Source: Musa acuminata AAA Group (lineage: Eukaryota > Streptophyta > Magnoliopsida > Zingiberales > Musaceae). From it: a stretch of DNA of 64,000 nt. This document shows positions 10,800 to 21,452 of the stretch, in pieces. The notes beneath the pieces are model-generated. The model was not told the DNA's origin. It was given only the letters and a program-made list of their open reading frames with translations, and did no database searches. The position numbers and the translations under genes are program-made. The stretch is taken from NCBI RefSeq assembly GCF_036884655.1, contig NC_088345.1, positions 23,717,001 through 23,781,000 of the forward strand. Reading direction: 5' to 3'. The number at the start of each line of letters is the position of its first letter. Position 1 is the stretch's first letter.

Positions 10800-11072
10800 A
10801 CTTTTTGCAATGATAAGGTCTCCTCCTAAGAAGAAGTTGTTTGCAATGATCTATAGCAGCTCTCTACGCTGAGAAAGACCACCAGCGAGCAAGGGTTGCG
10901 ACCACTTAGCGAGGATGGTCTCTTGGAGAGCAGTAGTGTTATCCTCACGGTGAAGAACAGAGTATAGGTGATCACAAGGTTGGTCGAGAGAACAAGCCAA
11001 GCAGAAGGAAGGGGTCGAGGGTCATAAGAGTTGGTGAAGCTCCAATGATGAGAAAGGAGATAATGGGCGCTT
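10800..11072. other. No gene seen; target sequence of the non-autonomous LTR element
   Basis: Unannotated purine-rich sequence. It appears to continue at 15711 on the far side of the inserted element, with the four bases GCTT present on both sides. Confidence 0.5.
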
Positions 11073-11518
11073 TGTCACGGATTTAACTAGTTTTGCCTAA
11101 ATCGTACGATACCCTTGCATGTCCATCCGTAAAGTTCAGCCTCCCCAAAACCTCCCATAGTCCCTTAGGATCTACAAAAGAGAAAATGGGTTAGAGAAAG
11201 TGCTTTACTCGGGATCTACAAGCAAACATTTCAGAAAACACTTCATAGCCAATGTAAAATACAAACAAAATTTACAATCTCTGAACGGTTGCACAACAAA
11301 GGGTCAAAATGGTCCACTACAGACTGAATATCTCTCATAAGTGTCCACATGACATGACCTTCATTTACAAGCTTAAAACATCCACCAAACCCAACTAAAA
11401 TGGGGTTATAAAGCCTTCGATCATCCCCTACATACTATGCAAAACATGAACAAACCAAAAGACACAAACATACATAAGCATTACATCAAATATCCTGTTT
11501 AGAATTTTGTCTGTAATA
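11073..11518 (-). repeat. 3' LTR of the non-autonomous element
   Basis: The plus strand reads TGTCACGGATTT at the left end and CTGTAATA at the right end. It aligns along its full length with 15265-15710. Shared words include tacaaaagagaaaat and aacggttgcacaacaaagggtc. Confidence 0.88.
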
Positions 11519-12300
11519 TTCTCCCCAATTTATTCCTTTGATGTTCTCGTCGAAGCCTTTGCCGACACTACAACTCCTCACTTTTGCTTAGTCTTCAATC
11601 TTCTGCACCAGCTACAATGCATCTCTTGGCTCTCAATTGCTCTCCGCTACTTTTGTTGGGTAGTTCAACTTTTGATCCACCATGTTACTTCAATTCGCCA
11701 ATGACTCTGACTCTAGCATGAGGTTGGATGAGTTGTGTTGATCCCTGTTGGTTCCTATGGATCCTTCAGATGAAAGAAAAGATCATCCTTACTATGTGCC
11801 AGTCTCTCAAATGCCTCATGCTGCTTAGACTGGGTGGATGCTTGTTGGAGCTTTAACGAGCATCACCTCACAAACTTCTGAAGTTTTGGGTCCTTCCTCC
11901 ATAAAATTTGTCCATCGACTCTTCTTTCACTTAGTTGTCACTTCCAAGTATATTTGTATCACTTTCATTTTCGATTGACATTCTATTGGGAAATGACACG
12001 AATAATCTACTCTTAGTAGCACTGATTACTATTGGTGAGGATTTGATAACTATTGTCTTCCATTATTTTCAAAGGGTCTTTGCACCTATGTAGAGCTCCT
12101 CTACTGGATAGATAAAAGAATTGGGGTATTCAATTTTGCCTATTCTCTTAAGAGTTGAGAAGGCAATGGTTACTTGACTTTGTCCGCCTCCTTGAGGGTT
12201 GTACTCTATGTATCGAGCTGGTTACTGACCTTCGCTTGCTCTTTACTCACACTTCTGAAGAACTCGAAATGTTTGCACTCCTTACATTGAGTTAGCTACT

Positions 12301-12402
12301 ATGATTCACCTTCTCAATGCTATCAAACTTCTGGAATGCAGGAATTGAGTTAGCTACTATGATTCACCTTCTCAATGCTATCAAACTTCTGGAATGCAGG
12401 AA
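12301..12402. repeat. 52-bp tandem duplication inside the non-autonomous element
   Basis: The words gagttagctactatgattca, ccttctcaatgctatcaaac and ttctggaatgcagg occur twice back to back, about 52 bp apart, with no difference that I can see. It is a recent local duplication without coding effect. Confidence 0.8.
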
Positions 12403-15250
12403 TTTTTTATCCAAACTTGGAGTAAGTCTCTAATAGTTTTGGTTGCCTTTGGGATTGTATCGTCTTCTCCATCAACCCTGCTGCCTACTCCACTTAGTAG
12501 CAAAGGTCTAGCACCGCATACTACCTGTTTCGTCACTTGGTCATGCACTCTTGCACGACCCGAAGTCCTTCACTTTCGGCTATATTGATGAGAAGCTCGT
12601 TGACACTAGTCTTACAAAGTTCCTTGGCCTCTGCCCTTCAGCCTTGTCTCGGTACTTGGAGTTTGCCTCTGCATGCTCCACCTCCTTAGCCCCTTTTATG
12701 ACCAAGTGCTCTCCCTCCATGAGAGCAGGGATCGATGACTTCACGGAAGTCCCGCCTCTACACTATCATCGCGCTACCATGCCCATGACCCTATTATCTA
12801 TCGTCTCACATCTGTATCTCTTTTCTTCACGATCAGTAGATTTACCTCTATGGCACTCCTTTGAGTCCACCTCCATTCTAACTGATGCTTTATTTTTTGT
12901 AGCTAAGTCCCTCCAGACTCGTTGTCGCTTTCTCGCTCCTTTCGACCCCTTGCTTCAACACCTTTGTATTCTCCAAGCAGTTCGTCTTGGTCGATGGAAA
13001 GACATACTACAACTCTCATGCATTGCCTTTGCCATCATGTTGTAGAGTTTGCACCGATTCTATTCTCCTTAGCATTCTTGGTAGCAACATTTGCTTACTT
13101 GACCTTTTCCTCTGACTTGCTAGGTCCCTTAAGCGAATATAGGCTCTAGAACAGTCCAACTCTCCAATTGCTTCGATCATACCTCTACATGATCAAGTCC
13201 CTCCAATAAAATTCATTAGTACTTGCATTCAAACTTTTCCCTCGGTGGTACACAGTCCCCATATACTGATGACCAAAGCTTTCATCTGATGCAAAATTTG
13301 ATGCATGCATGGAAGACCCACCTCTACGGTACCATAGCCTTCACTCCTTGAATCCATAGCCCTTCTTTCCATCGTATTGTTCACCGAAGTGGAGCTCCCA
13401 ATAGCTCTCGATCATACCTCCGTATGTTATAGTCCCTCACGGGGCTATATTCATGTGTATCGCATTGCCATGAACTATTCCACCATGATCCCCTCCACCA
13501 TATCGCCTCTTAGTGACATCTCTATTGCATTCTGACTCTTGTGGGATGAACTCAATTTGTGCTCCCTCCATGTGTGGCCTCTGCCAACATATCACAAGGC
13601 CTCTTCCACCTTTAATTCTGTTTGCTCATTTGGCAATCGTCCTTCGTCCCCCGCTCTCGGGTCACACTTAGACAAAGCACCGCAATAGGATAGTCCATCA
13701 CCTAGTAGCTCTCAAAGTCTACCGACTTCACTGAAATTAATGTACCATTGTCTGGATCCTGGGCCTCTACCCCTACCAACATAATCTCTACTGCGTACCG
13801 CTTCCTTCATGGCAACTTGAATTATAACACTATGCTATATTCTTCAAGAGTACTTGCCTTTGCATCCTCTTGCCCCGTGCCAAGGCCTTCTGAACCTAAA
13901 TTTGCCTCCGCAAGTTGAGTCTCCTTGGTTATTCCATCAAATGCTTCTCCGAGATAAGATGCATGTGCCTATAAGCTCCCTTTGTCTTTGGCACCATGCA
14001 AGATGAGTCTACTCCATCATAATGAAGGACCCATAGAATGATATGATCCTGCTCTTACCTCTACAAGAGTTCATGTTCTTGACCTCTGTCCAAGGAAAGC
14101 TTTGCACCTCTGCTCCATGTTCCATCTTCTATACTGGCTCCCTTCATGTGGCTTGGGTACTTCGCCAAGTTACACCCAAGTTGCTCGGCTCCTCATTTTG
14201 CATTGAGTTGATGGTGGCTCTCGCACCCACCATTCCACGAGTTAGCCCTCCATTGAGTTTGATCTCCATATCGACTCCAAGTGTGCCTACCTTTGTGTTG
14301 TTTTGGATTACTCCCCCACTTGATCTTGCAATGCATCCACCAATGCATTCTCTCAAGTGAGATCATGTGACAACTCCTCACCGCTCACTCGGTCCATTGA
14401 GCTTCGTGGAGTTGCTATTTTTAAGATACTCCTCCTCAACATGTGTGGTCCGTTGCACCAGATTCTCCCTCTAGAGAGCCGGGACTTATCCTTCCTGGAT
14501 ATCTATCCCATTGGAGCAACATCTCTCTTTGTTTCCTTCCCTCTGAAAGTTTCAGAGACCACCATCCCCTTGGACTACTCCAACTTGCTGAACAAACTGT
14601 GCATCGTTCTGCCTCTTGTAAACGCACTTGCTAGATTGCGACTCCACATAAATATATCCCCCGCTGCACCACTCAAGGCCTAACAATATGCTGAACTCAC
14701 TGCACACTTCAACCTTCTCCGGACGTATCATTCTTATATCGAAGAAAAAGTTCTAATGCTCCATAGTGCGGAGTTTCGATCACCTTGGGATGGCCACGAA
14801 CATTCCATCATCCGTATACAAGCCCTTGCATGAGTACCGAATTCTTTAAGTTAGCAATTCCCCTCACCTTTGTGAGCTTTATATAACTCTTTCGGTCGCT
14901 AAGCAACCCATTCCACCTTGCATGGTCTCATCCATTACCAAGCGCCTCGCTTGCCTTGAGCACCATCAAGTATGGTTGTCAACGTTGAGCCGTAACTCGA
15001 AATCAGCCATCCCAACCTTTGTGCGCTATGCATTCTTCCAAGCTTGCTTATTCTCGTGATGCCTTTTGCACGAAGGGTTGGCCATTCCTCTGAATGCCAA
15101 TCTCATATGTCCGCTCCTTTAAGTGACTCATTTTCCCTATATCTCTATGCTTGTTTTCCCCCAAATAGTCGCGCATGTTAGTTGCCCTCAACACAGCCCC
15201 GCTAGGTTCCATACGTTTGCATGTCAAGTGTTTCTATGAGTTCTTGTCCT

Positions 15251-15262
15251 GCTTTGATACCA
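15251..15262 (-). other. Primer-binding site of the non-autonomous element
   Basis: The minus strand reads TGGTATCAAAGC two bases inside the LTR edge. It differs by one base from the Met-tRNA type site and sets the element's direction as minus. Confidence 0.75.
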
Positions 15263-15264
15263 TA

Positions 15265-15710
15265 TGTCACGGACTTAGCTGGTTTTGCCTAAGTCATGCA
15301 ACACCCTTGCATATCCGTTCGCAAATGTCAACCTTATTGAAACCCCCCATGGTCCCTTAAGACCTACAAAAGAGAAAATAGGTTAGAGAAAGCGCCTCAC
15401 TCAGGATCCACAAGCAAACATTTCAGAAAATACTTCATAGCTAATACAAATTACAAACAGATTTTATAAGCTCTGAACGGTTGCACAACAAAGGGTCAAA
15501 ATGGTCCACTACAGATCAAATATCTCTCACAAGTATCCACATGACATAACCTTTATTTACAAGTCTAAAACAGCCACCAAACCCAACTAAAATGAGGCTG
15601 TTAAGCCTTCGGTTGTCCCTCTATATGTCGTGCAAAGCATGAACAAACCAAAAGATACGAACATACATAAGCATTACATCAAACATCCTATTTAGAATTT
15701 CTCCGTGATA
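15265..15710 (-). repeat. 5' LTR of the non-autonomous element
   Basis: The plus strand begins TGTCACGGACTT and ends CTCCGTGATA. It has the same length as the other LTR, 446 bp, with scattered substitutions. The primer-binding site lies immediately left of it. Confidence 0.88.
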
Positions 15711-17154
15711 GCTTAGCCTACAAACTCAAGGCCAGTCTACGACTGATGGATGACATTCATAATAGGAGGGCGACAACAATAGCAATAGGTCGGCCCACGA
15801 GAGGAGGCCATTGAAGGAGCAGTAGGAGGCTGGCGATAAGCGACCTATGAGAAGATAGTTGAAGTCCATCGGTTGATAGAAAGAAGTCATCGCACGCCAC
15901 GTTCTTGACCTTCATCAAAGCAGATCATTGGCTTGCATCAATTTGAAACAGGGGAAATCTACTCGATGAAGAATTGAGAAGAGTCACAACATGGAACTCT
16001 ATTAGATAGATCATGTCAGTATCGTTGGAGGTAACAGATCAACGTCACCGAACTGACCAGATCTGTTATGCCGCTAGAGGAGGAGAAGCAGTAGCGAGGA
16101 AAGAGAGCAATGCCAGTGAGGGTAACGCTAAGGCACCAACATAAAGTGACAATGGGAGAAGATATGTGTTGTTCACTGAGGAAATCCCACAATCTCCACA
16201 TAGAAGAAAGCGATGCTAATAGGACAATCGTCGTCGCTTCAGATCAATATCACTGGAGGTGCGTCGAGGAAAGAAGGTTCTCGGCATCGGCTCAATGGCA
16301 CAAGAGGTCTTACTCTATGAAGAAGGTGGTAGGGCTTGGTAAGGAGTCAAGATATGCTTCAGATAGTATATATACTTAATTATTATTTATATATATTATC
16401 AGAGAGAATTTTCTTTAACGGCTGAATCAGATTTTTTGAAAAAAGTTTTATCTGCTACTGATGTCATTGGTTGTAGTGATGCAAAAAGCCCCCTAACAGA
16501 AGACAAATATTTTCAGCTATAATTTTAATCTTAATAATCTACAAAGGAGTAACCCAAATAACAATAAGGTAAAATCCAATTTATAAGAGGATGAAAAAGA
16601 GACCGGAAGTCAATGTATGGACAACCATTATTGAATCACCGGCCACTGTTCCATCTGTCCGGCACAATAGCTCTTCTGTTACCGGTACCATTTGCCCTGG
16701 AAATCCACCAACCCACAACTTTAGTCTCTCTCTCAGTTACATAACCCACACAGATAGCTTATTTTAATGGCAACTGGTAAGAAAATCTAGCATGCCTGGC
16801 CAGACTCGCTACCAGATAAACTACGCCTGCACTGCCACACACGCTCTCCAATGGCATCTCTCTTTCGTCTTTTCTCTGCTTTGCTTTGACGATGGAGACC
16901 ACTCACTCCAAACTATGAGACAAAACAACTGAATCCCAAATGATCCCCCGTCTTCCCACGGCTTCCTCAGCATCCAATGTTGTTTAACTGCGTCGTCCAT
17001 CAAATCACATGGATTTTGATCAAGTTCTACGCAGCGTCAAAGGGAATGTCAATAACAATGCTAGTTAGAGAGCTTGGCACCTAAGCCTTCTTTTTTACAT
17101 GTACAGAAACCCAAAAGGAAATGAGACCGCAGCGATGGTTCGATCCGACGGCTA
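15711..17154. other. Intergenic sequence, no gene seen
   Basis: 15711-16380 resembles the sequence left of 11073 and is probably old repeat. 16380-17154 is AT-rich and lies downstream of the receptor-kinase stop, so it should include that gene's 3' untranslated region and possibly its poly(A) site, which I could not place. Short frames on both strands show no recognisable domain. Confidence 0.5.
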
Positions 17155-19312
17155 TTACGCGACGTCAGAACCAGAGGGCGAGTCCGAAACCGAGTCGAAA
17201 GAGTCGTGAGAAGGCGAGAGGTCTCCGCCTGCGCCGCCGCCGTGGATGTTCTCGATCATCTTCACCAAGTTGCTCATCGTGGGCCGCTGGTCCGGTACGA
17301 CAGCGGTGCAGCTCATTGCGATCTGGAGCATCGTCACTATCTCCTCCTCGATCCCCTTGTACCGCATCAGCTCGAGGTCGAACACCTCCGCCGTCCACTC
17401 CTCCCGCACCACCGACTGCACCCACCGCGGGAGGTCAACCGCCGACGCCCCGCCGTCCGCAGCCGGTTTTCCCGTCAGCAGCTCTAGCAGCACTACCCCG
17501 AACGCGTACACGTCCGCCCGCTGCGACGCCCACGGCCGCCGCCCGTCGCTCGGCGCCTCGGGTGCACGGTAGCCCCCGGCCCTACCGACGGCCGCGGCCC
17601 CGGGGCCCAGAAGGGCCAGCCCGGCGTCGGCGAGCCGCGCGTTGCCATCCTTGTCGAGGAGGATGTTGGTGGACTTGATGTTCCCGTGCGTCAGCTTCGG
17701 CGAACGGCTCGCCTGGTGGATGAACGCCAAGCCCCTCGCTGCACCAACTGCCATTCGCATCCTCGTCGTCCAATCTAGCGGCGTCCTCCCGGGTCCTCGA
17801 TTCCCTAAGAAGATTGAATTTTGAACGGTTTATCAAAGAAAATAAGAGACTTTTAAGAGAACATAGCACTCGGAGAGGTGACACCGATCCCATAGGGTGA
17901 AGTTACAGACCGTGGAGGAGGAAGAAGAGGCTGCCGTTGGGCATGTAATCGTAGACGAGAAGTTTCTCGTCGCGGGCGTAGTAGTAGGCTTTGAGGGGGA
18001 CGAGATTGGGGTGCCGCAATCGCCCCAGGGTTTCCATCTGGTTCTCGAACTCGCGCTTGCCCGCGACGTGCACTTCGCGGAGGCGCTTGACAGCGACGAC
18101 GGTGCTGTCGTCGAGCACGGCCCTGTAAGCCGTCCCATAGCCACCCTTTCCCAACATCTCTGCCGAGGCCCGGAGGAGGTCCTCCAGTTCGAACCGCTTC
18201 GTTTCTTCGAAGAAGATCATCTTGCCCCTTTCGAATCCGCTTCCGGCGGCGGAGCCCGCCTCGTTTCCCTGTACGGCGTAGGGGCTGGAGGAATAGACTA
18301 TCTTTTCCCCCTCGTGCAGGCGGGACGGGCTCCTCCCGGCGAACTTGCGCCAGAAATAGCAGAAGAGGAGGCCGGAGACGAGGACGAGCACGGCGAAGTC
18401 GCCGACGACGATGGCCACCACCGCCACCCTGTTCATTCCCCCGCGGCCGTCACCAGCGGCAGCATGGTGGGGAGGGGCAATCTCGGGCCTGGCAGACGGG
18501 GAAGAGGCCACTACCACGGCGGCTGGAGAAACGGGGGCTGCTGCACTGGCCGAGGGGCGGCTGGGGTCGCTGACGACGTCGCGGCAGGTGGGGAGAGGCC
18601 CGCCGCAAAGGGCCGGGTTCCCGGTGAATGCGGCTGCCGGGAAGGCGGCGAGCGAGGGCGGCACAGCGCCGGAGAGTAGGTTCGACGACAGGTTGAGGTC
18701 TTGGAGGCGAGGGAGGACGAGTCCGGAGATTGCGCCGGACAGCTGGTTTGAATCGAGCCGGAGCGTGAACAGGCGGGACAGACGGTTCAGCGAAGCTGGT
18801 ACCGGGCCAGTGAGATTGTTCGAGCCGAAGTCGAGACGGTAGAGGCGGGAGAGCGAGGCGACGGACGGCGGTATCGGGCCGGAGAGTTCGTTGTGGGCGA
18901 GGAAGAGGAGCTTCAACGTGGAGAACGGAGAGAGGTCGGGGATCGGCCCGGAGAGGCGGTTCGACTTGAGGCTGAGAACCCGGAGCTGGTCGAGCCGCAT
19001 CACGGCCGGGAGGCAGGCCGGGCCTGCTAATTCGAGGCCTTCGAGGACCAACCGGGTGACACGACCCCCAGCGCAGGTGACGCCGTGCCAGGACGCGCAC
19101 GGCGACGGGTCAGACCGGTTCCAACTCGCCAGTCTCCCGCCCGAGTCACAAGCGGCCTTGAACTCCTGCAAAGCACTCAAGTCCCCTTCCAAAGTGCCCA
19201 AAGAAGAAGAAGACACCACCATAGAAGAGAAGTTGACGAGCACAAGGAAGAGCAGCAGCATCAGAGTAGCTTGAGCTGAATGTGGGGAAGAAAACATCTT
19301 ATTACCCCCCAT
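17155..19312 (-). CDS. Leucine-rich-repeat receptor-like kinase (LRR-III type), 683 aa, two exons, atypical catalytic loop
   Basis: Exons are 19312-17911 and 17804-17155, with a 106-bp GT-AG intron at 17910-17805. Splicing joins ..FFLLHG to NRGPGRTPLDW, as expected for this subfamily. There is a signal peptide at residues 1-37; an LRR N-cap with WNRSDPSPCASWHGVTC near 64-80; about five LRRs at 105-225; an Ala/Pro/Ser-rich juxtamembrane stretch at 250-290; a membrane helix at 294-320; and a kinase domain at about 376-655. The glycine loop GKGGYGTAYR and VAVK lysine (409) are present. The catalytic-loop HRD is HGN (507-509), so the proton-acceptor Asp is Asn, and DFG is DAG (527-529). Family members sit in the plasma membrane; many act as pseudokinase co-receptors. 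Close to the At1g68400 type, ligand unknown. The coding sequence is GC-rich, typical of monocots. Confidence 0.93.
17805..17910 (-). other. Intron of the receptor-kinase gene
   Basis: Phase-1 intron. The donor is CACG|GTCTGT and the acceptor CTTAG|GGAATCGAGG on the minus strand. It restores the conserved HGNRGPGRTPLDW segment, which neither exon frame shows alone. AT-rich and 106 bp long. Confidence 0.9.
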
Positions 19313-19944
19313 TTCCTACTTCTTAGATGAGGATGGGGAAGGAGAGACACAGACACCAAGAGCTGGGAGAGAAGACAAAGGGAGGTGGTTTTGGTACCAG
19401 CACAAGCAATGCTTCTTTTTGTGCTGAGGGTTTGGAGTGTCTCCTTCAGCTTTTTTTGTTCCTTTGCTTTCTTTTCTTTCTTCCTTTCTTCGATTGAATA
19501 AGGCGAACGAAAAGGGGACCTACGGACACTTCGGGAGCTGTGTTACAGTCTTAGCAGAGGCACAGCCTGCAGAGGTGAAGCCGTTGCCTCGGTCATGTTT
19601 ATTTATTTCGCCCTCTAGCTGTCATTGTGGTCAAAGAATTGTGGATTACGAAGAAATGGGTAGATAGATTTGTTCCTCAAAGGCCGATACGTTCAGTAAA
19701 CAAAAAATTGTCTTCGTTGCAAACTTTAGGGTCTTTGTGCACCTCAAAAGGCCATTGAGTTGAAGAAGAACAGTGAGGGGCCATCAAATTGTTTCTTTTG
19801 CTGAACGTAAATAGACTGCACTGCACATAAAAGAGTAGTCTGTCTACTTGCGAGTAACAACAGTAAGATTCTTAGAATGAGTGCTCGTGAGAGGAGAGAT
19901 CAGATTCGAGGAGTGGCCTGTTGGAAAGCCGAAGCTGTCATTGT
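19313..19944 (-). promoter_or_regulatory. 5' untranslated region and proximal promoter of the receptor kinase
   Basis: Only 632 bp separate the start codon from the Copia-B LTR. The part next to the ATG (19313-19480) is pyrimidine-rich on the coding strand, as plant 5' leaders often are. An AT-rich AAATAAATAAA stretch lies near 19600 but I cannot confirm it as a TATA box. Any element beyond this would have been displaced by the 5.3-kb insertion. Confidence 0.4.
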
Positions 19945-20580
19945 TGTTGGGCTGATGGCCCATATTCAGCTCATGTGGGCTTTATCAGCTCACAGCCCAG
20001 CTCATGTGGGCTTTATCAGCTCACAGCCCACACCCCCTCTTAATCTAACCCTAATTAAGATTAGGGGGGTGTGGTGACTGCGTTTTAGAGGCAGATTAAA
20101 GCTATAAAAAGGCAGCAACGAGACAGATCTTTAGAGCCACGAGATTTCAAAGAGAAGAAGGAGAACAAGGCAGAAAAGGAAGAGAAAGAAAGGGAAGAAG
20201 ACAAGGACAACGTAGAGAGACTGTTCATAATCATCTAGCAGTGTTCTCATCTCAGGTTAGATCAAATCTACAGTAGACTCTTGCTGTGATTACTTGGGGA
20301 GGTTTTAGATATTGTGGCCAGTGACGTGATCCTTGTATCCCAGTTATTCTCTTGTGGTTGTTGCTAGGGTTTTGGGCAAGAGATTGAGATTTGTACATTC
20401 ATTATTCTCATAGTGGATTATCTCTAGTTTGCCCCGTGGTTTTTACCCTTCACATTGAAGGGGTTTTCCACGTATATCTTGGTGTTCTATTTGATTGTGT
20501 TTCCATTTTATTCCGCTGCGTATTTTGGTCTTCTAGTATTTGTTCCTATACAAAGGTTATTCCTGTTTATATCCCCATCA
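19945..20580 (+). repeat. 5' LTR of Copia-B
   Basis: It starts at TGTTGGGCTGATGGCC and ends just before actggtatcagagc. It includes a 31-bp tandem duplication (19967-19997 and 19998-20028) that the 3' LTR lacks, which accounts for the length difference of about 31 bp. Confidence 0.88.
20103..20110 (+). promoter_or_regulatory. TATA box of the Copia-B LTR, with an upstream telo-box-like hairpin
   Basis: TATAAAAA follows taaagc. About 35-55 bp upstream lies CTAACCCTAATTAAGATTAGGG, whose arms CCCTAAT and ATTAGGG are complementary and contain the AACCCTAA telo-box word. The same arrangement occurs in the 3' LTR (TATA at 24777-24784). Confidence 0.6.
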
Positions 20581-20582
20581 AC

Positions 20583-20594
20583 TGGTATCAGAGC
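20583..20594 (+). other. Primer-binding site of Copia-B
   Basis: TGGTATCAGAGC lies two bases after the 5' LTR, the standard initiator Met-tRNA site of plant Copia elements. Confidence 0.9.
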
Positions 20595-20627
20595 GAGGTT
20601 TTGGTTATTTAATTTTTGTATTTGAAC

Positions 20628-21452
20628 ATGGAGGCCAGTAATGTTTCTCACATGATTATTTTGAATGGAAACAATTGGATGATATGGAAACCAAAAATGG
20701 AAGATCTCTTGTATTGCAAAGATTTGTATGGACCTTTGTAGGGGGATAGTGCAAAACCTACAACTATGACAAATGATGAGTGGAAGAGGTTAGATCGAAA
20801 AATAATTGGGTTTATTAGACAGTGGCTTGATGATAGTGTTTTTCACCATGTTTCTACTGAAATTTCTGCATCTTCTCTTTGGAAAAAATTGGAAAGTCTC
20901 TATGAAAGAAAAACAACTGGCAACAAAGTTTTTTTGATCAGAAAACTTGTGAACCTAAAATATAGAGAGGTTGCTTCTATTACTGAGCATTTGAATGAAA
21001 TGCAGAGTATTACTAACCAGTTATCCTCTATGAAAATGTCTCTTGATGATGAGTTGCAGGCATTGTTACTTCTCAGTTCATTACCAGAAAGTTGGGAGAC
21101 ACTAGTGGTTTCCCTTAGTAATTCTGCGCCAGATGGTATTGTCACTATGAGTCAAGTAACAAGCAGTTTGTTGAATGAGGAGTTGAGAAGAAAAAGTTCG
21201 ACAACATCTCAGAATGATTCACAAACACTTATCTCAGAGAACAGAGGAAGGTCAAAGTCCAGAACCAGTTCACATATGGGTAGGAGCAAGTCAAGATCAA
21301 GAAAAGATATTGTTTGCTATAACTGTGGTGAGAAAGGACATTACAAGAACCAATGTAAGCAACCTAAGAAGAACAAGAAAAAGGGAAAAAAGTGGAGTCT
21401 ACAGAGTCAAAGGATAATACTACAGCTACAATGCAAGGTGGTGATTATTTGA
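20628..21452 (+). pseudogene. Copia-B gag
   Basis: The likely start is the ATG at 20628, giving MEASNVSHMIILNGNNWMIW, the usual Copia gag opening. A stop (TAG, 20739-20741) interrupts after 37 codons, and the rest is open from 20766. It contains the gag helical domain (for example WKKLESLYERKT, LLSSLPESWETLV), an Arg/Ser-rich linker and the zinc knuckle CYNCGEKGHYKNQC (C-x2-C-x4-H-x4-C). Pol continues in the -1 frame from an A-run at about 21386-21392. Confidence 0.88.

Larger units (their letters stand above)
11073..15710 (-). mobile_element. Non-autonomous LTR retrotransposon (LARD-like), 4,638 bp, complete ends
   Basis: Two direct repeats of 446 bp each (11073-11518 and 15265-15710) enclose a 3.7-kb interior. 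Read on the minus strand, a primer-binding site TGGTATCAAAGC lies just inside the 5' LTR, and a polypurine-like aattggggagaa precedes the 3' LTR. The flanking bases are GCTT on both sides. I see no gag, protease, RT or integrase motif in either strand of the interior; the open frames (the longest is 164 codons, plus strand 12551-13045) match no family I know. It was presumably moved by enzymes of another element. A solo LTR of this family is at 33438-33884. Confidence 0.85.

Noticed and set aside
10534..10872. Open frames with ESCSN and MLERAA repeats
   Set aside because: Produced by a tandem DNA repeat with unit length divisible by three. Two frames are open at once and no start context or domain is present.
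17897..18679. 260-codon open frame on the plus strand across the receptor kinase
   Set aside because: It is antisense to the kinase and LRR exon. The GC-rich codon use of the real gene keeps stops rare on the other strand, and the translation shows no domain.
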